A DNA stretch of 64,000 bases, from contig PHCJ01000001.1 in NCBI GenBank assembly GCA_002842285.1, positions 148,369 to 212,368 of the forward strand, in the 5' to 3' direction. Source of the stretch: Betaproteobacteria bacterium HGW-Betaproteobacteria-22 (lineage in GTDB: Bacteria; Pseudomonadota; Gammaproteobacteria; Burkholderiales; Methylophilaceae). A program made the position numbers and the translations under genes. Of the stretch, positions 52,937-63,789 are shown one piece after another; within the stretch, counting starts at the first letter, position 1; each line of letters begins with the position of its first letter. The notes under the pieces were generated by a model, which searched no databases, had not been told where the DNA came from, and was given only the letters and a program-made list of their open reading frames with translations.

Positions 52937-54259
52937 CTATTTAGCGCCTTGCGCATTACCTTTAAAATTTGCTTTTCTTAGCAATCCCTCATATTGGTGT
53001 GACATTAAATGAGATTGCACTTGTGTCATAAAATCCATGGTTACAACAACAATAATCAGCAAAGAAGTACCACCAAAATAAAATGGTGTATTAAATTTCA
53101 GAATCAAGAATTCAGGCAACAAACATACCAAGGTGATGTAAGCTGCACCAACTAGTGTCAAACGGCCCATGATACGGTCAATGTATTTGGCAGTCTGATC
53201 ACCAGGGCGAATGCCGGGAACAAAAGCACCGCTTTTCTTCAGGTTGTCAGCTGTATCTTTCGGGTTAAACTGCAACGCAGTGTAAAAGAAACAGAAAAAC
53301 ACAATCGCCGCTGCAAACAGGAATATATAAATAGGCTGACCTGGTGAGAGTGCTGCTGCAATATCCTTCAACCAGAACATGCTCTCGTTACTGCCAAACC
53401 AGCCTGCCAATGTTGCAGGAAACAAAATAATGCTTGACGCAAAAATTGGTGGGATAACACCAGCCATATTCAGCTTCATAGGCAGATGTGTCGTTTGCCC
53501 ACCATACACTTTGTTGCCTACCTGACGCTTGGCGTAATTCACGGTGATTTTACGTTGTCCACGTTCTACAAACACAACCAGCGCTGTAACCAATATAGTT
53601 GCCACCAGCAGGAAGAAAGCCAGCGGGATACTGAATGCACCTGTATTGACCATTTCAGCAGTATGGCTGATTGCACTTGGCAACCCGGCAACAATACCAG
53701 CGAAGATAATGATAGAAATACCGTTACCGATACCGCGCTCAGTAATCTGTTCACCGAGCCACATCAAGAACATCGTACCTGAAACCAGCGTAATCACGGC
53801 AGTTAACCTAAAAGCCATACCAGGATCAAACACCAAATTAGGTTGACCTTCCAGCATTATAGCAATACCCAATGCCTGGAATGTTGCCAATAGCACAGTG
53901 CCATATCTTGTATACTTGGTAATGGTCCTGCGTCCTGCTTCACCTTCCTTTTTCAGCTGCTCTAGCTGAGGTGAAACTGCAGTCATCAGCTGCATGATAA
54001 TTGAAGCAGAAATGTAGGGCATAATACCTAATGCAAATACGGTAAATCTAGACAGCGCCCCACCGGAAAACATATTAAACATACCCAGGATACCACCACT
54101 TTGAGAGGCAAATAATTTTGCCAGCTCATCAGGATTAATGCCAGGTACGGGAATATGCGCACCTAACCGGTATACGACTAGGGCGCCAAGCACAAACCAC
54201 AGGCGACTTTTAAGCTCGCCCATCTTTGCTGCTGTTTTTAAAATGCCTTCTTGTGCCAA
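52937..54259 (-). CDS. secY: Preprotein translocase subunit SecY
   Basis: 440 residues with ten membrane helices forming the Sec protein-conducting channel in the inner membrane with SecE and SecG. Signatures: [19 protein letters not shown] and the plug/TM2 region around [15 protein letters not shown]; cytosolic loops [20 protein letters not shown] and the C-terminal loop for SecA/ribosome binding. It is the last large gene of the spc cluster. Confidence 0.98.
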   Translation of the reverse strand: MAQEGILKTAAKMGELKSRLWFVLGALVVYRLGAHIPVPGINPDELAKLFASQSGGILGMFNMFSGGALSRFTVFALGIMPYISASIIMQLMTAVSPQLEQLKKEGEAGRRTITKYTRYGTVLLATFQALGIAIMLEGQPNLVFDPGMAFRLTAVITLVSGTMFLMWLGEQITERGIGNGISIIIFAGIVAGLPSAISHTAEMVNTGAFSIPLAFFLLVATILVTALVVFVERGQRKITVNYAKRQVGNKVYGGQTTHLPMKLNMAGVIPPIFASSIILFPATLAGWFGSNESMFWLKDIAAALSPGQPIYIFLFAAAIVFFCFFYTALQFNPKDTADNLKKSGAFVPGIRPGDQTAKYIDRIMGRLTLVGAAYITLVCLLPEFLILKFNTPFYFGGTSLLIIVVVTMDFMTQVQSHLMSHQYEGLLRKANFKGNAQGAK

Positions 54260-54270
54260 GATAGCGACCC

Positions 54271-54714
54271 TTATTCAGCAGCGTCTAATACTTTACCACC
54301 GGCAGCCTCAACCGCGGCACGAGCACCTTTGGTTAAAAGCAAACCTTGGATGTTGTATTTTTTGCTAACATCGCCTGATAAGAATATCTTTGCATTTTTA
54401 ACAGTACCTGAAACAATGTTTGCTGATTTCAAAGCCAACAAATCGATCACTTCATTTGGAATCAATGCAAGCTCACTTGTACGCACATGCGCTGTATCTG
54501 CCTTAGTCAATGACTTAAAACCACGCTTAGGCAAGCGGCGCTGAATAGGCATTTGACCACCTTCAAAACCTACCTTATGAAAACCACCCGTACGTGATTT
54601 CTGACCCTTATGACCACGGCCAGCTGTTTTACCCAAACCTGAACCAATACCACGACCAACGCGGCGACGTTCTTTTTTAGCGCCTTCTGCAGGCTTAATC
54701 GTATTTAATTGCAT
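54271..54714 (-). CDS. rplO: 50S ribosomal protein L15
   Basis: 147 residues with the Gly/Arg/Lys-rich start ([20 protein letters not shown]) and the KRGFKSLTK and [13 protein letters not shown] stretches. A late 50S assembly protein. Its ATG overlaps the rpmD stop by 1 nt; secY follows 11 nt later. Confidence 0.97.
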   Translation of the reverse strand: MQLNTIKPAEGAKKERRRVGRGIGSGLGKTAGRGHKGQKSRTGGFHKVGFEGGQMPIQRRLPKRGFKSLTKADTAHVRTSELALIPNEVIDLLALKSANIVSGTVKNAKIFLSGDVSKKYNIQGLLLTKGARAAVEAAGGKVLDAAE

Positions 54715-54911
54715 TATGCTTCTACCTTTAAGAGATAGCCAACGGCATTGATCATGCCGCGAATCGCTGGTGTATCTTGTAACTCAACTGTATGGTGCAT
54801 GCGGCGTAAACCCAAACCTTTAACAGTTGCCTTATGCGCTTCGATGCGACCAATAACACTTCTTACCAGCGTTACTTTAATTGTTGATGCTTCTTTTTTT
54901 GCTTTAGCCAT
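54714..54911 (-). CDS. rpmD: 50S ribosomal protein L30
   Basis: 65 residues: [41 protein letters not shown], ending [10 protein letters not shown] small 50S protein present in the spc operon of most proteobacteria; here between rpsE and rplO. Confidence 0.97.
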   Translation of the reverse strand: MAKAKKEASTIKVTLVRSVIGRIEAHKATVKGLGLRRMHHTVELQDTPAIRGMINAVGYLLKVEA

Positions 54912-54913
54912 GA

Positions 54914-55429
54914 TTAGCCTCTGATTTCTTCGACTGATTTGCCACGTTTAGCTGCAATTTCTGCAGGCGTATTCATAGACTCCAAGCCGTTTAAAGTAGC
55001 GCGCACCAAATTGTAAGGATTAGTTGAACCGATACATTTAGCCACTACGTTAGTAACACCCATCACTTCAAAAATAGCACGCATTGCGCCACCAGCGATA
55101 ATGCCGGTACCTTCTGAAGCCGGCTGAATAAACACTTTAGCTGCCCCGTGCACGCCTGTAACGGCATGATGCAAGGTACCGTTTGTTAAATTAATTTTTA
55201 ACATACCGCGACGCGCCTCATCCATTGCTTTTTGCACTGCAACCGGAACTTCACGTGCCTTACCTTTACCCATACCGACCGCGCCATCACCGTCACCTAC
55301 TACTGTAAGTGCTGCGAAACTCATAATACGACCACCCTTAACCGTTTTACTTACACGGTTAACTGCAATCATCTTTTCACGCAAACCATCGGTCTGCTGC
55401 TGTTGCTGTTCAATTTCTTTTGCCATCAT
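54914..55429 (-). CDS. rpsE: 30S ribosomal protein S5
   Basis: 171 residues with the double-stranded RNA-binding part [24 protein letters not shown] (residue about 40 onward) and [19 protein letters not shown]. It affects decoding accuracy and mRNA helicase action. There is a Gln-rich stretch ([10 protein letters not shown]) near the start; two tandem ATG codons, of which the second may be used. Confidence 0.97.
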   Translation of the reverse strand: MMAKEIEQQQQQTDGLREKMIAVNRVSKTVKGGRIMSFAALTVVGDGDGAVGMGKGKAREVPVAVQKAMDEARRGMLKINLTNGTLHHAVTGVHGAAKVFIQPASEGTGIIAGGAMRAIFEVMGVTNVVAKCIGSTNPYNLVRATLNGLESMNTPAEIAAKRGKSVEEIRG

Positions 55430-55451
55430 TTACCTCGTCAGCAAAGACCAA

Positions 55452-55805
55452 TTAGAAGGACAAACCGTTTTCGCGAGCGGCATCAGCCAACGCTTTAATA
55501 CGGCCATGATATTTATAACCAGAACGGTCAAAAGCAACAGTAGTAACACCAGCTTTTTTCGCTTTCTCAGCAATTAATTTACCGATTGCAGCAGCAGCCT
55601 CAATATTGCCGCCATTCTTGATTTTTTTACGTACATCTGCCTCTACTGTAGAAGCACTCACAATTACCTTATCACCAGTTTCAGCAATAATTTGTGCATA
55701 AATGTGCGTGTTAGTACGATGCACACTTAAACGGGTAACTTTTAGCTCTGCAATTTTGGCACGGGTTTTACGTGCACGACGCAAGCGATTATTTAAGTTG
55801 TTCAT
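55452..55805 (-). CDS. rplR: 50S ribosomal protein L18
   Basis: 117 residues: [34 protein letters not shown] and [20 protein letters not shown]. It binds 5S rRNA with L5 and L25. Confidence 0.97.
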   Translation of the reverse strand: MNNLNNRLRRARKTRAKIAELKVTRLSVHRTNTHIYAQIIAETGDKVIVSASTVEADVRKKIKNGGNIEAAAAIGKLIAEKAKKAGVTTVAFDRSGYKYHGRIKALADAARENGLSF

Positions 55806-55815
55806 TTTCTAAGCC

Positions 55816-56349
55816 TTATTTCTTCTTGGTTTCTTTAATTGCAACAACCTCATCAGCATAACGAACACCCTTGCCTTTATAAGGTTCCGGCGCACGATAA
55901 GCACGAATTTCTGCAGCAACTTGACCAATCACTTGTTTATCAACACCCGTCAACACAACCTCTGTCGGGCTTGGTGTCTGAACTGTTATACCAGCAGGCA
56001 TTTTGTAGCTAATGGGGTGTGAATAACCCAACTCAAGATTCAAAACAGCACCTTGAGCAGCCGCCTTATAACCAACACCAATCAGTGTTAATTTACGCGT
56101 AAAACCTTCTGATACACCCTTTACCATATTCGCTACCAAAGCGCGCAAAGTGCCTGACATCGCCTGAGAATGCTTCTCATCATTAGCTGCAGCAAAAGTA
56201 ATTGCATCACCTTCGCGTTTTAGCACTACTGCACCTGTCAATGCCTGAGATAACTTGCCCAATGGACCACTTACATTAATCGCATCAGCACTTAACACCA
56301 CCTCTACTTTTGCAGGAATAGCTACTGGATTTTTAGCAACACGTGACAT
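55816..56349 (-). CDS. rplF: 50S ribosomal protein L6
   Basis: 177 residues, duplicated L6 fold; signature near [16 protein letters not shown] in the second repeat. It is near the factor-binding site of 50S. It sits between rpsH and rplR. Confidence 0.97.
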   Translation of the reverse strand: MSRVAKNPVAIPAKVEVVLSADAINVSGPLGKLSQALTGAVVLKREGDAITFAAANDEKHSQAMSGTLRALVANMVKGVSEGFTRKLTLIGVGYKAAAQGAVLNLELGYSHPISYKMPAGITVQTPSPTEVVLTGVDKQVIGQVAAEIRAYRAPEPYKGKGVRYADEVVAIKETKKK

Positions 56350-56359
56350 TTGCTTCTCC

Positions 56360-56755
56360 TTAAGCCACTACGCACAGCACTTCACCGCCGATACCGGCAG
56401 CTTGCGCTTTACGATCTGTCATTACACCCTTAGAAGTAGACATAATTGTCACACCTAAGCCATTCATTACTTTAGGAATCTCTTGACTCCCTTTATAAAC
56501 ACGCAAACCAGGCTTACTTACACGCTGGATACGTTCAATTACTGGACGACCAGCATAATATTTAAGACTAATGCTTAAAGTCGCCTTATTGCCTTCTTTT
56601 TGCACTGCAAAATCTTCAATATAACCTTCATCCTTAAGCACACTAGCAATAGCAGACTTAACGTTTGAAGAAGGCATAACTACTGACGCTTTATTGACCA
56701 TTTGCGCATTACGAATACGCGTCAACATATCGGCAATTGGATCACTCATACTCAT
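56360..56755 (-). CDS. rpsH: 30S ribosomal protein S8
   Basis: 131 residues: [18 protein letters not shown] and C-terminal [20 protein letters not shown]. It binds helix 21 of 16S rRNA and is the usual autogenous repressor of the spc operon. Confidence 0.97.
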   Translation of the reverse strand: MSMSDPIADMLTRIRNAQMVNKASVVMPSSNVKSAIASVLKDEGYIEDFAVQKEGNKATLSISLKYYAGRPVIERIQRVSKPGLRVYKGSQEIPKVMNGLGVTIMSTSKGVMTDRKAQAAGIGGEVLCVVA

Positions 56756-56769
56756 AGATCTACTCCCTA

Positions 56770-57075
56770 TTACCAGCTAGCTTTGGTGACGCCTGGCACT
56801 TGGCCACTCATCATCAGGTCACGCAATTTGCTGCGACCAATACCAAATTTACTAAACACACCACGAGGGCGACCAGTTAACGCACAACGATTACGAAGAC
56901 GTACTGGACTTGAATTACGTGGCAAAGCTTGTATTTTCAAGCGCGCTTCACGACGCTCTTCAGGAGCAGCCTTTTCATCATTAACAATCGCCTCTAACGC
57001 AGCGCGTTTTGCTGCGAATTTTTTTACAGTTTCGCGACGTTTAAGTTCGCGTTCTGTCATACAGGTTTTAGCCAT
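56770..57075 (-). CDS. rpsN: 30S ribosomal protein S14
   Basis: 101 residues, the long zinc-free form: [18 protein letters not shown] and [18 protein letters not shown]. It is on the 30S head. It begins 4 nt after rplE. Confidence 0.97.
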   Translation of the reverse strand: MAKTCMTERELKRRETVKKFAAKRAALEAIVNDEKAAPEERREARLKIQALPRNSSPVRLRNRCALTGRPRGVFSKFGIGRSKLRDLMMSGQVPGVTKASW

Positions 57076-57078
57076 ATC

Positions 57079-57618
57079 TTAACCCCTGAAAGGAAAACTA
57101 AACGCAGCAAGCAAAGCTTTTGCTTCTTCATCTGTTTTCGCAGTAGTTGTAATAGTAATATTCATCCCACGAATCGCATCGATTTTATCGTATTCAATTT
57201 CAGGGAAAATGATTTGTTCCTTAACACCCATGTTGTAGTTACCACGACCGTCGAACGACTTGGCAGAAATACCGCGGAAGTCACGAATACGTGGAATCGC
57301 TACTGTAACCAGACGATCCAGGAACTCATACATACGTTCACGACGCAAAGTCACCTTACAACCGACAGGATAATCATCACGAATCTTAAATGAAGCAACA
57401 GACTTCTTAGCTTTGGTAACAATTGCTTTTTGTCCAGCAATTTTTTCCATATCACCAACCGCATGCTCCATCACTTTTTTATCAGCAACCGCCTCACCCA
57501 CACCCATATTCAGCGTGATTTTCTCAATGCGAGGCACTTGCATCACCGAAGTATAACCAAATTGCTCAGTCAGCGACTTGACCACTGAGTCTTTGTAAAA
57601 TTGTTTTAAACGCGCCAT
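57079..57618 (-). CDS. rplE: 50S ribosomal protein L5
   Basis: 179 residues with [20 protein letters not shown] and [20 protein letters not shown]. It binds 5S rRNA and contacts P-site tRNA and S13 (bridge B1b). Confidence 0.97.
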   Translation of the reverse strand: MARLKQFYKDSVVKSLTEQFGYTSVMQVPRIEKITLNMGVGEAVADKKVMEHAVGDMEKIAGQKAIVTKAKKSVASFKIRDDYPVGCKVTLRRERMYEFLDRLVTVAIPRIRDFRGISAKSFDGRGNYNMGVKEQIIFPEIEYDKIDAIRGMNITITTTAKTDEEAKALLAAFSFPFRG

Positions 57619-57626
57619 GATTATTC

Positions 57627-57944
57627 CTATGCGTCTACAGCTTCGCCATTAGATTTGAATACGCGAATTTTGCGACCATCCTCTAATGTCTTAAAGCTTA
57701 CGCGATCACCTTTTTGGGTCGCACTGTTAAATAAAGCAACGTTAGAAATGTCAATCGGCATTTCTTTAGCAATAATGCCACCAGCAATACCTTTCATCGG
57801 GTTAGGCTTTGCATGCTTCTTAACCAAGTTAAGACCCTCCACAACCACCTTACCTGAGTCAAGGACATTCAATACTGTACCTTGCTTGCCTTTATCTTTA
57901 CCTGTATTTAGGATGACCTGATCACCCTTGCGAATTTTATTCAT
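57627..57944 (-). CDS. rplX: 50S ribosomal protein L24
   Basis: 105 residues with a KOW motif near the N-terminus ([20 protein letters not shown]). An assembly initiator for 50S. It lies between rplN and rplE. Confidence 0.97.
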   Translation of the reverse strand: MNKIRKGDQVILNTGKDKGKQGTVLNVLDSGKVVVEGLNLVKKHAKPNPMKGIAGGIIAKEMPIDISNVALFNSATQKGDRVSFKTLEDGRKIRVFKSNGEAVDA

Positions 57945-57952
57945 GTGAGCTC

Positions 57953-58321
57953 CTACAATACTTCTGGCGCTAATGAAACGATTTTCATGAATTTCTCTGA
58001 ACGCAATTCACGAGTAACTGGCCCGAAGATACGCGTGCCAATAGGTTCCAGCTTGTTATTTAACAACACAGCCGCATTACCGTCGAACTTAACCAAAGAG
58101 CCGTCTGGACGACGCACACCTTTAGCAGTACGCACAACAACCGCACTGTACACTTCACCTTTCTTAACGCGACCACGCGGAGCAGCATCCTTGATGCTCA
58201 CCTTAATGATATCGCCAATACCGGCGTAACGGCGCTTTGAGCCACCCAACACCTTAATGCACTGCACAGAGCGAGCACCAGTGTTATCGGCAACTTCTAG
58301 CCGAGATTGCATTTGAATCAT
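57953..58321 (-). CDS. rplN: 50S ribosomal protein L14
   Basis: 122 residues: [20 protein letters not shown] and [20 protein letters not shown]. The start at 58321 is chosen over a longer frame (58336) as it gives the standard N-terminus and has GGAG 9 nt upstream. It is the first gene of the spc group, after a promoter and a structured leader. Confidence 0.97.
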   Translation of the reverse strand: MIQMQSRLEVADNTGARSVQCIKVLGGSKRRYAGIGDIIKVSIKDAAPRGRVKKGEVYSAVVVRTAKGVRRPDGSLVKFDGNAAVLLNNKLEPIGTRIFGPVTRELRSEKFMKIVSLAPEVL

Positions 58322-58411
58322 GAGAATAATCTCCAACTTAATCCGTAAAAACCAACACCAGCCACTTATAGTTAAAAACTACGCAGGCCGACAGACCACG
58401 GTCAGTATTGG

Positions 58412-58454
58412 GGCGAGAGCTTTGTGGCTTTTAATGATTTAAGAGCCGCTCGCC
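58412..58454 (-). other. Structured leader upstream of rplN
   Basis: Nested stem: GGCGAG (58449-58454 on the minus strand) with CTCGCC (58412-58417) and an inner GGCT...AGCC pairing. It lies in the about 140-nt leader between the spc promoter and rplN and could be a ribosomal protein binding site; that function is inference. Confidence 0.45.
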
Positions 58455-58466
58455 GAAAAACAAAAC

Positions 58467-58495
58467 ATTATATATTGCTTGAAATAGTTACGCAA
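58467..58495 (-). promoter_or_regulatory. Promoter of the spc operon
   Basis: Minus strand: perfect -10 TATAAT (58467-58472), 17-nt spacer, -35 TTGCGT (58490-58495). It gives a leader of about 140 nt before rplN. Confidence 0.7.
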
Positions 58496-58517
58496 TTACT
58501 TTTGAAAGTAATTGCGT
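58490..58517. other. Perfect 13-bp hairpin after rpsQ
   Basis: Arms 58490-58502 and 58505-58517 with a 2-nt loop, 8 nt past the rpsQ stop. No T run. It also overlaps the -35 of the spc promoter and may mark the end of the S10 operon transcript. Confidence 0.7.
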
Positions 58518-58525
58518 TTACCGGC

Positions 58526-58771
58526 TTAGGCTTGTTTAACGACCCAAGTTTTTGTTTTGGATAATGGGCGACTCTCAACGATCGTCACTACATCACCCTC
58601 TTTACAACTATTTGTTTCATCGTGCGCGTGAAACTTCTTAGACTGACGTACCACTTTACCAATCAAAGGATGTTTAACTTTACGCTCAACTAAAACAGTC
58701 ACAGTTTTGTCCATTTTGTCGCTAACAACGCGGCCAGTAAGACTACGCACTACTTTTGTTGTATCTGTCAT
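58526..58771 (-). CDS. rpsQ: 30S ribosomal protein S17
   Basis: 81 residues: [20 protein letters not shown] and the S17 signature [20 protein letters not shown]-fold protein needed for early 30S assembly. The start at 58771 (MTDTTKV) avoids overlap with rpmC. It is the last gene of the S10 group. Confidence 0.97.
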   Translation of the reverse strand: MTDTTKVVRSLTGRVVSDKMDKTVTVLVERKVKHPLIGKVVRQSKKFHAHDETNSCKEGDVVTIVESRPLSKTKTWVVKQA

Positions 58772-58772
58772 A

Positions 58773-58967
58773 TTATGCCTGCTTTGCTTTCTCAGCCAAT
58801 ACAGTCTTAACACGCGCTACATCTTTGCGTACTTTACCTAGCTGATCCACTTTATTTAATTGCTGAGTAGCCAATTGCATACGTAGAGAGAATTGCGCAC
58901 GGCGCAGCTCAATCAACTCAGCATTCAACTCATCAACGCTTTTTGCTCTTAAATCGGTTGCTTTCAT
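58773..58967 (-). CDS. rpmC: 50S ribosomal protein L29
   Basis: 64 residues, two long helices ([40 protein letters not shown]). It is at the polypeptide exit where chaperones and SRP bind. Confidence 0.97.
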   Translation of the reverse strand: MKATDLRAKSVDELNAELIELRRAQFSLRMQLATQQLNKVDQLGKVRKDVARVKTVLAEKAKQA

Positions 58968-58982
58968 ATTAGCATGCCTCTC

Positions 58983-59399
58983 TTAACTACCAAGTTGGCG
59001 TGTCATGAATGTCGTTTCGATTGGCAACTTAGCTGCAGCCAAGCGGAACGCTTCACGCGCTAGCTCTTCGCTAACACCGTCCATCTCGTATAACATTTTA
59101 CCTGGTTGGATTTGAGCTACGTAGTACTCGGTACTACCTTTACCGTTACCCATACGTACTTCAGCAGGCTTTTTAGAAATTGGTTGATCAGGGAAAATAC
59201 GAATCCACACGCGACCACCACGTTTGATGTGACGCGTCATCACACGACGCGCTGCTTCAATTTGACGTGCTGTCAAACGTCCACGACCAATCGCTTTTAA
59301 GCCGAAATCACCAAAACTTACTTTATTACCCGTAGTTGCAATGCCTTTGTTACGGCCTTTTTGCATCTTACGGTATTTTTGTCTAGACGGTTGTAGCAT
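58983..59399 (-). CDS. rplP: 50S ribosomal protein L16
   Basis: 138 residues: [39 protein letters not shown] and [19 protein letters not shown]. It helps place tRNA in the A and P sites. It overlaps rpsC by 17 nt. Confidence 0.97.
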   Translation of the reverse strand: MLQPSRQKYRKMQKGRNKGIATTGNKVSFGDFGLKAIGRGRLTARQIEAARRVMTRHIKRGGRVWIRIFPDQPISKKPAEVRMGNGKGSTEYYVAQIQPGKMLYEMDGVSEELAREAFRLAAAKLPIETTFMTRQLGS

Positions 59400-60105
59400 C
59401 TTTAGCCCTCGCCTTTCTTACTCTTTTTTCAGGTTCAGCAGCTGGAGCGGCAACAGCCTGCGCAGCTTGTGCATTACCTGCAAATATTTCACCTTTGAAT
59501 ACCCACACTTTGATACCGATAATGCCGTATGTAGTTGAAGCTTCAGCTACGCCGTAATCAATATCAGCACGCAATGTATGGAGTGGCACACGTCCTTCAC
59601 GATACCATTCAGTACGTGCGATCTCGATACCATTCAAACGGCCTGAACTCATGATCTTGATACCTTGCGCACCCAAGCGCATTGCATTTTGCATGGCGCG
59701 TTTCATGGCACGGCGGAACATCACACGCTTTTCAAGCTGCTGTGCGATTGACTGTGCTATCAAAGTTGCATCAAGCTCAGGCTTACGCACTTCTTCAATA
59801 TTAAGATGAACGGGAATGCCCATCAAACCTTGAAGTGAAGCGCGCAATGACTCGATATCTTCACCTTTTTTACCAATCACAACACCTGGACGTGCACTGT
59901 AGATGGTAATCTTTGCATTCTTGGCAGGACGCTCAATCAGAATACGGCTCACTGCTGCACTTGCTAATTTCTTATTAAGAAATTCACGAACCTTGATGTC
60001 ACCTTGCAACATCGCAGGAAAGTTTTTACTATTGGCATACCAACGTGAGGCCCAGTTTTTTTGAACACTCAGACGGAAACCAATTGGATGAATTTTCTGA
60101 CCCAT
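59383..60105 (-). CDS. rpsC: 30S ribosomal protein S3
   Basis: 240 residues: [20 protein letters not shown], a KH domain around [20 protein letters not shown], and the C-terminal domain ([16 protein letters not shown]). Part of the mRNA entry. An Ala-rich C-terminal tail beyond about residue 215 overlaps the rplP start. Confidence 0.97.
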   Translation of the reverse strand: MGQKIHPIGFRLSVQKNWASRWYANSKNFPAMLQGDIKVREFLNKKLASAAVSRILIERPAKNAKITIYSARPGVVIGKKGEDIESLRASLQGLMGIPVHLNIEEVRKPELDATLIAQSIAQQLEKRVMFRRAMKRAMQNAMRLGAQGIKIMSSGRLNGIEIARTEWYREGRVPLHTLRADIDYGVAEASTTYGIIGIKVWVFKGEIFAGNAQAAQAVAAPAAEPEKRVRKARAKDATTV

Positions 60106-60127
60106 ATATTATCCTTAGGATTATCCC

Positions 60128-60457
60128 TTAGTTACCGACTGTCACATGAATGTGACAGGTTGGCTTAGTGATACGACCCGCACGACCTTTTGCACGTGGA
60201 CGAATTCGTTTAAGTACAATGCCTTTATCAACATAAATTGAAGTTACTTTCAATTCATCAATATCAGCCCCATTGTTATGTTCAGCATTAGCAATCGCAG
60301 ACTCAACAACCTTCTTGATGATTTCAGCACCTTTTTTAGGCGTGAAATTCAAAATGTTAAGCGCATGATCTACTTTCTTGCCGCGAACAAGGTCTGCCAC
60401 CAGTCTAGCCTTTTGGGGAGAGAGATGTACACCTTTTAATATTGCAGATACTTGCAT
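60128..60457 (-). CDS. rplV: 50S ribosomal protein L22
   Basis: 109 residues: [20 protein letters not shown] and the tunnel-reaching hairpin ([20 protein letters not shown]). Its loop lines the exit tunnel constriction and is a macrolide-resistance site. Confidence 0.97.
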   Translation of the reverse strand: MQVSAILKGVHLSPQKARLVADLVRGKKVDHALNILNFTPKKGAEIIKKVVESAIANAEHNNGADIDELKVTSIYVDKGIVLKRIRPRAKGRAGRITKPTCHIHVTVGN

Positions 60458-60465
60458 CGTCAGTC

Positions 60466-60741
60466 CTATCTCTTAGCTTTCTTGTCGGCTACATGGCCTT
60501 TGAATGTGCGTGTTAACGCAAATTCACCAAGCTTGTGGCCTACCATATTTTCAGAAATCAACACTGGAATGTGTTGCTTACCATTATGTACTGCAATAGT
60601 AAGACCAATAAAATCTGGCAGAATTGTAGAACGACGTGACCAAGTCTTGATTGGCTTACGGTCCCGGCTAGCCGCCGCAACTTCTACTTTTTTTGCCAAA
60701 TGACCATCAATGAATGGTCCTTTTTTAATTGAACGTGCCAT
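60466..60741 (-). CDS. rpsS: 30S ribosomal protein S19
   Basis: 91 residues: [20 protein letters not shown] and the S19 signature ([20 protein letters not shown]). On the 30S head; forms a complex with S13. Confidence 0.97.
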   Translation of the reverse strand: MARSIKKGPFIDGHLAKKVEVAAASRDRKPIKTWSRRSTILPDFIGLTIAVHNGKQHIPVLISENMVGHKLGEFALTRTFKGHVADKKAKR

Positions 60742-60746
60742 ATTGA

Positions 60747-61580
60747 TTACCTTACATTTCTTGGACGACGACTAACGCGCATATTATCTGTACGTTTACT
60801 GCTACGTGTGCGATAACCCTTAGTTTTAACACCCCATGGGCTAACTGGATTCATACCAGCAGCCGTTCTACCTTCACCACCACCATGCGGGTGATCAACC
60901 GGGTTCATCACCACACCGCGCACGGTTGGACGAACACCACGCCAGCGCATTGCACCAGCTTTACCAATAGAACGCAATGAATGCTCTTCATTACCCACTT
61001 CACCTAAAGTAGCCTTGCAATCTACGTGCACACGACGAACTTCGCCTGAGCGTAAACGCAACTGAGCATAACTACCTTCACGTGCAAGCAGTTGCACTGA
61101 AGTACCAGCTGAACGCGCCAGCTGCGCTCCTTTGCCTGGCTGCAATTCGATACAATGAATTGTGCTACCTACCGGAATATTTCGCAACGGCATTGCATTA
61201 CCTACACGAATCGGCGCATCTGAACCACTGATCAACTGCGTCCCTGCAGTTACACCGCGCGGCGCAATAATATAACGACGCTCACCATCTGCATAAACAA
61301 GCAGTGCAATGTGCGCAGTACGATTTGGGTCATACTCGATATGCTCAACTTTTGCAGGAATACCATCTTTATTGCGACGGAAATCCACCAAACGATAATG
61401 CTGCTTATGACCACCACCCTGGTGACGTGTTGTAATACGGCCATTATTATTACGGCCTGCTTTTTTACTTTGACTTTCCAACAACGGTGCGTGCGGCTTA
61501 CCTTTGTACAAATCAGGGGTTACCACCTTAAGTACACCACGACGGCCTGGGGAAGTTGGTTTGACTTTAACTAATGCCAT
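60747..61580 (-). CDS. rplB: 50S ribosomal protein L2
   Basis: 277 residues. It contacts the peptidyl transferase centre and is needed for subunit association. The signature [20 protein letters not shown] (about 218-237) contains the key His; the N-terminal RNA-binding domain is at about 40-120. Confidence 0.97.
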   Translation of the reverse strand: MALVKVKPTSPGRRGVLKVVTPDLYKGKPHAPLLESQSKKAGRNNNGRITTRHQGGGHKQHYRLVDFRRNKDGIPAKVEHIEYDPNRTAHIALLVYADGERRYIIAPRGVTAGTQLISGSDAPIRVGNAMPLRNIPVGSTIHCIELQPGKGAQLARSAGTSVQLLAREGSYAQLRLRSGEVRRVHVDCKATLGEVGNEEHSLRSIGKAGAMRWRGVRPTVRGVVMNPVDHPHGGGEGRTAAGMNPVSPWGVKTKGYRTRSSKRTDNMRVSRRPRNVR

Positions 61581-61591
61581 ATCTTCTCTCC

Positions 61592-61906
61592 TTATTCGCC
61601 CGCTGCGAAGTTAATTTCTTGACCCGGCTTCAAGCTCACATAAGCTTTTTTCCAGTCTTTACGCTTGCCTATATTGCGGCCAGCACGCTTTACTTTGCCA
61701 CCAACATTGATTACAGCAACGCTTGCCACTTCAACTTTAAAAACAAGCTCGACTGCGGCTTTGATTTCTGGCTTAGTTGCATCGGTACGCACTTTGAATG
61801 CGATCTGTTGATGTTTATCGGCAATGTAAGTTGCTTTTTCAGTAATTTGCGGAGCTAAAATCACTTGCAACAAACGGTCTTGAGTTTTAGTTACTGCGTT
61901 CATCAT
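61592..61906 (-). CDS. rplW: 50S ribosomal protein L23
   Basis: 104 residues: [40 protein letters not shown]. It is at the tunnel exit, the trigger-factor dock. It overlaps rplD by 4 nt. Confidence 0.97.
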   Translation of the reverse strand: MMNAVTKTQDRLLQVILAPQITEKATYIADKHQQIAFKVRTDATKPEIKAAVELVFKVEVASVAVINVGGKVKRAGRNIGKRKDWKKAYVSLKPGQEINFAAGE

Positions 61907-62529
61907 GCTAGCATCTCCTCAAGTTTCTTCACTGCAGCAGTTGTTGCCACCACATTTGGGAAGCGAACCAAGCTGACCGGATCAGCATATTGCGCTTCGA
62001 CTACCATCACATTCGTGAGGTTACGTGAAGATAAATACAAGTTCTCATTGAAGCTATCTGTTAGCACCAACACACCATCAGCGTAACCTAGGCCATTGAT
62101 TTTCTCTACCAATGCTTTTGTTTTTGGCGTATCTACAGAGAAATCTTCCACAACGCTCAAACGGTCTTGACGAACCAACTCAGACAGAATGGTTTGCATG
62201 CCGGCACGGTAGGCCTTACGGTTTACCTTGTGGCTGAAATTTTCATTGGGTGAATTAGGAAATGCGCGACCGCCTCCACGCCAGATTGGACTTGATGTCA
62301 TACCTGAACGCGCATTACCAGTACCCTTTTGCGCGTATGGTTTATGCGTTGTATGCGCAACAGTATCGCGGCCTTTTTGCGCGCGCGTAGCTGTACGGGC
62401 ATTTGCCATGTACGCAACAACGACTTGATGCACTAAAGCCTCATTAAATTCGCGACCAAATGTACCTTCAGATACAGTCACGCCTTTTTTAGCAGCTTTG
62501 CCGTTTTTGTCTATTAATTTAAGTTCCAT
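61903..62529 (-). CDS. rplD: 50S ribosomal protein L4
   Basis: 208 residues: [20 protein letters not shown] and the extended loop ([20 protein letters not shown]) reaching the exit tunnel. In many bacteria it represses the S10 operon at the leader. It overlaps rplC by 1 nt. Confidence 0.97.
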   Translation of the reverse strand: MELKLIDKNGKAAKKGVTVSEGTFGREFNEALVHQVVVAYMANARTATRAQKGRDTVAHTTHKPYAQKGTGNARSGMTSSPIWRGGGRAFPNSPNENFSHKVNRKAYRAGMQTILSELVRQDRLSVVEDFSVDTPKTKALVEKINGLGYADGVLVLTDSFNENLYLSSRNLTNVMVVEAQYADPVSLVRFPNVVATTAAVKKLEEMLA

Positions 62530-63197
62530 TATTTAGAACCCCCTTGAGCCTTAGTAGCTTTAGCTTTAATGGCCGGACGCACAACAACATCTCCACCTTT
62601 AGAGCCAGGGACTGCACCTTTAATCAGCAATAAGTTACGCTCAACATCCACACGAACCACTTCCAGATTCTGCGTCGTCACCTTGATAGCACCCAAATGG
62701 CCAGGCATACGCTTACCAGGGAAAACGCGACCTGGATCCTGCGCCATACCAATAGAGCCGGGCACATTATGTGAACGTGAGTTACCATGAGAAGCACGGT
62801 TTGAGCTGAAATGGTGACGCTTAATCGCGCCCGCAAAACCCTTACCTAAAGAAGTACCTGTAACATCTACCTTTTGACCTGCCTGGAAAATATCAACGGT
62901 GATATTTGCGCCCGCAGCGTAATTAGCTAAAACGTCATCAGTTACTGAAAATTCATGAATACCGGCACCCAAAGCTGAACCTGACTTGGCATAATGCCCG
63001 GTCAATGCTTTATTTACACGGCTAGCACGACGAGTGCCGTAAGCAACTTGAAGGCCAGTATAGCCATCGCTCGCAGTCGTCTTGATCTGTGTCACGCGGT
63101 TAGGTATCACTTCCAGCACGGTTACAGGAATGCTTGCGCCATCCTCTGTAAACACGCGGGTCATACCCACTTTGCGACCAATAAGCCCTAAGCTCAT
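62529..63197 (-). CDS. rplC: 50S ribosomal protein L3
   Basis: 222 residues: [20 protein letters not shown] and [20 protein letters not shown] (the loop near the peptidyl transferase centre with the methylatable Gln). It initiates 50S assembly. A 193-nt gap with its own promoter separates it from rpsJ. Confidence 0.97.
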   Translation of the reverse strand: MSLGLIGRKVGMTRVFTEDGASIPVTVLEVIPNRVTQIKTTASDGYTGLQVAYGTRRASRVNKALTGHYAKSGSALGAGIHEFSVTDDVLANYAAGANITVDIFQAGQKVDVTGTSLGKGFAGAIKRHHFSSNRASHGNSRSHNVPGSIGMAQDPGRVFPGKRMPGHLGAIKVTTQNLEVVRVDVERNLLLIKGAVPGSKGGDVVVRPAIKAKATKAQGGSK

Positions 63198-63263
63198 GAT
63201 CGATTCCTTATATTATAGTTAAAAAGTCGATTACAATTGACCGACTTCTGTGAAAGAGGCCGG

Positions 63264-63292
63264 ATTATACCGAACCTCTGCTTTTTTTACAA
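63264..63292 (-). promoter_or_regulatory. Promoter between rpsJ and rplC
   Basis: Minus strand: -10 TATAAT (63264-63269), 17-nt spacer, -35 TTGTAA (63287-63292, 4 of 6). The start of transcription would be near 63257, about 60 nt before rplC. Confidence 0.65.
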
Positions 63293-63349
63293 CATGTTTT
63301 ACTACTTAAAATGTTTACTACTTAAACGTCTTGCCACTTAACTTTTTTT

Positions 63350-63383
63350 AAATCTACTTTCGGCGTAGCGCTTAAGTAGATTT
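63350..63383. other. Hairpin after rpsJ
   Basis: 10-bp inverted repeat (63350-63359 and 63374-63383) just downstream of the rpsJ stop on the minus strand. An A run rather than a T run follows on that strand, so it is a pausing, processing or weak termination structure. Confidence 0.5.
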
Positions 63384-63390
63384 TTTAAAA

Positions 63391-63699
63391 TTAAAGCTTG
63401 ATTTCCACATCCACACCAGCAGGCAAATCCAATTTCATCAATGCATCTACTGTTTTATCTGTCGGATCTACGATATCCATTAAACGTTGATGTGTACGAA
63501 TTTCGAATTGATCGCGTGAGGTTTTGTTGACGTGTGGTGAACGCAAAATGTCAAAACGTTCAATGCGTGTTGGAAGCGGTACTGGACCCTTCACTACAGC
63601 GCCAGTACGTTTAGCAGTTTCAACAATCTCTTGAGCAGATTGATCAATCAAGCGATAATCAAATGCCTTTAAGCGAATACGAATTTTTTGAGCTGCCAT
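63391..63699 (-). CDS. rpsJ: 30S ribosomal protein S10
   Basis: 102 residues: [20 protein letters not shown] and the signature [20 protein letters not shown]. It doubles as NusE in antitermination. First gene of the S10 group, downstream of tuf. Confidence 0.98.
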   Translation of the reverse strand: MAAQKIRIRLKAFDYRLIDQSAQEIVETAKRTGAVVKGPVPLPTRIERFDILRSPHVNKTSRDQFEIRTHQRLMDIVDPTDKTVDALMKLDLPAGVDVEIKL

Positions 63700-63720
63700 G
63701 ATTTTTCCTTATAAAGAGCG

Positions 63721-63746
63721 AAACGGCAGACTTGAGCCTGCCGTTT
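63721..63746 (-). terminator. Hairpin between tuf and rpsJ
   Basis: 9-bp arms (63721-63729 and 63738-63746) with 8-nt loop. On the minus strand only three T follow, so termination would be partial, allowing read-through from tuf into rpsJ. Confidence 0.6.
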
Positions 63747-63789
63747 TATTAAAATTACTTACGATTCAATAAAACTAATTTCAAGACTA

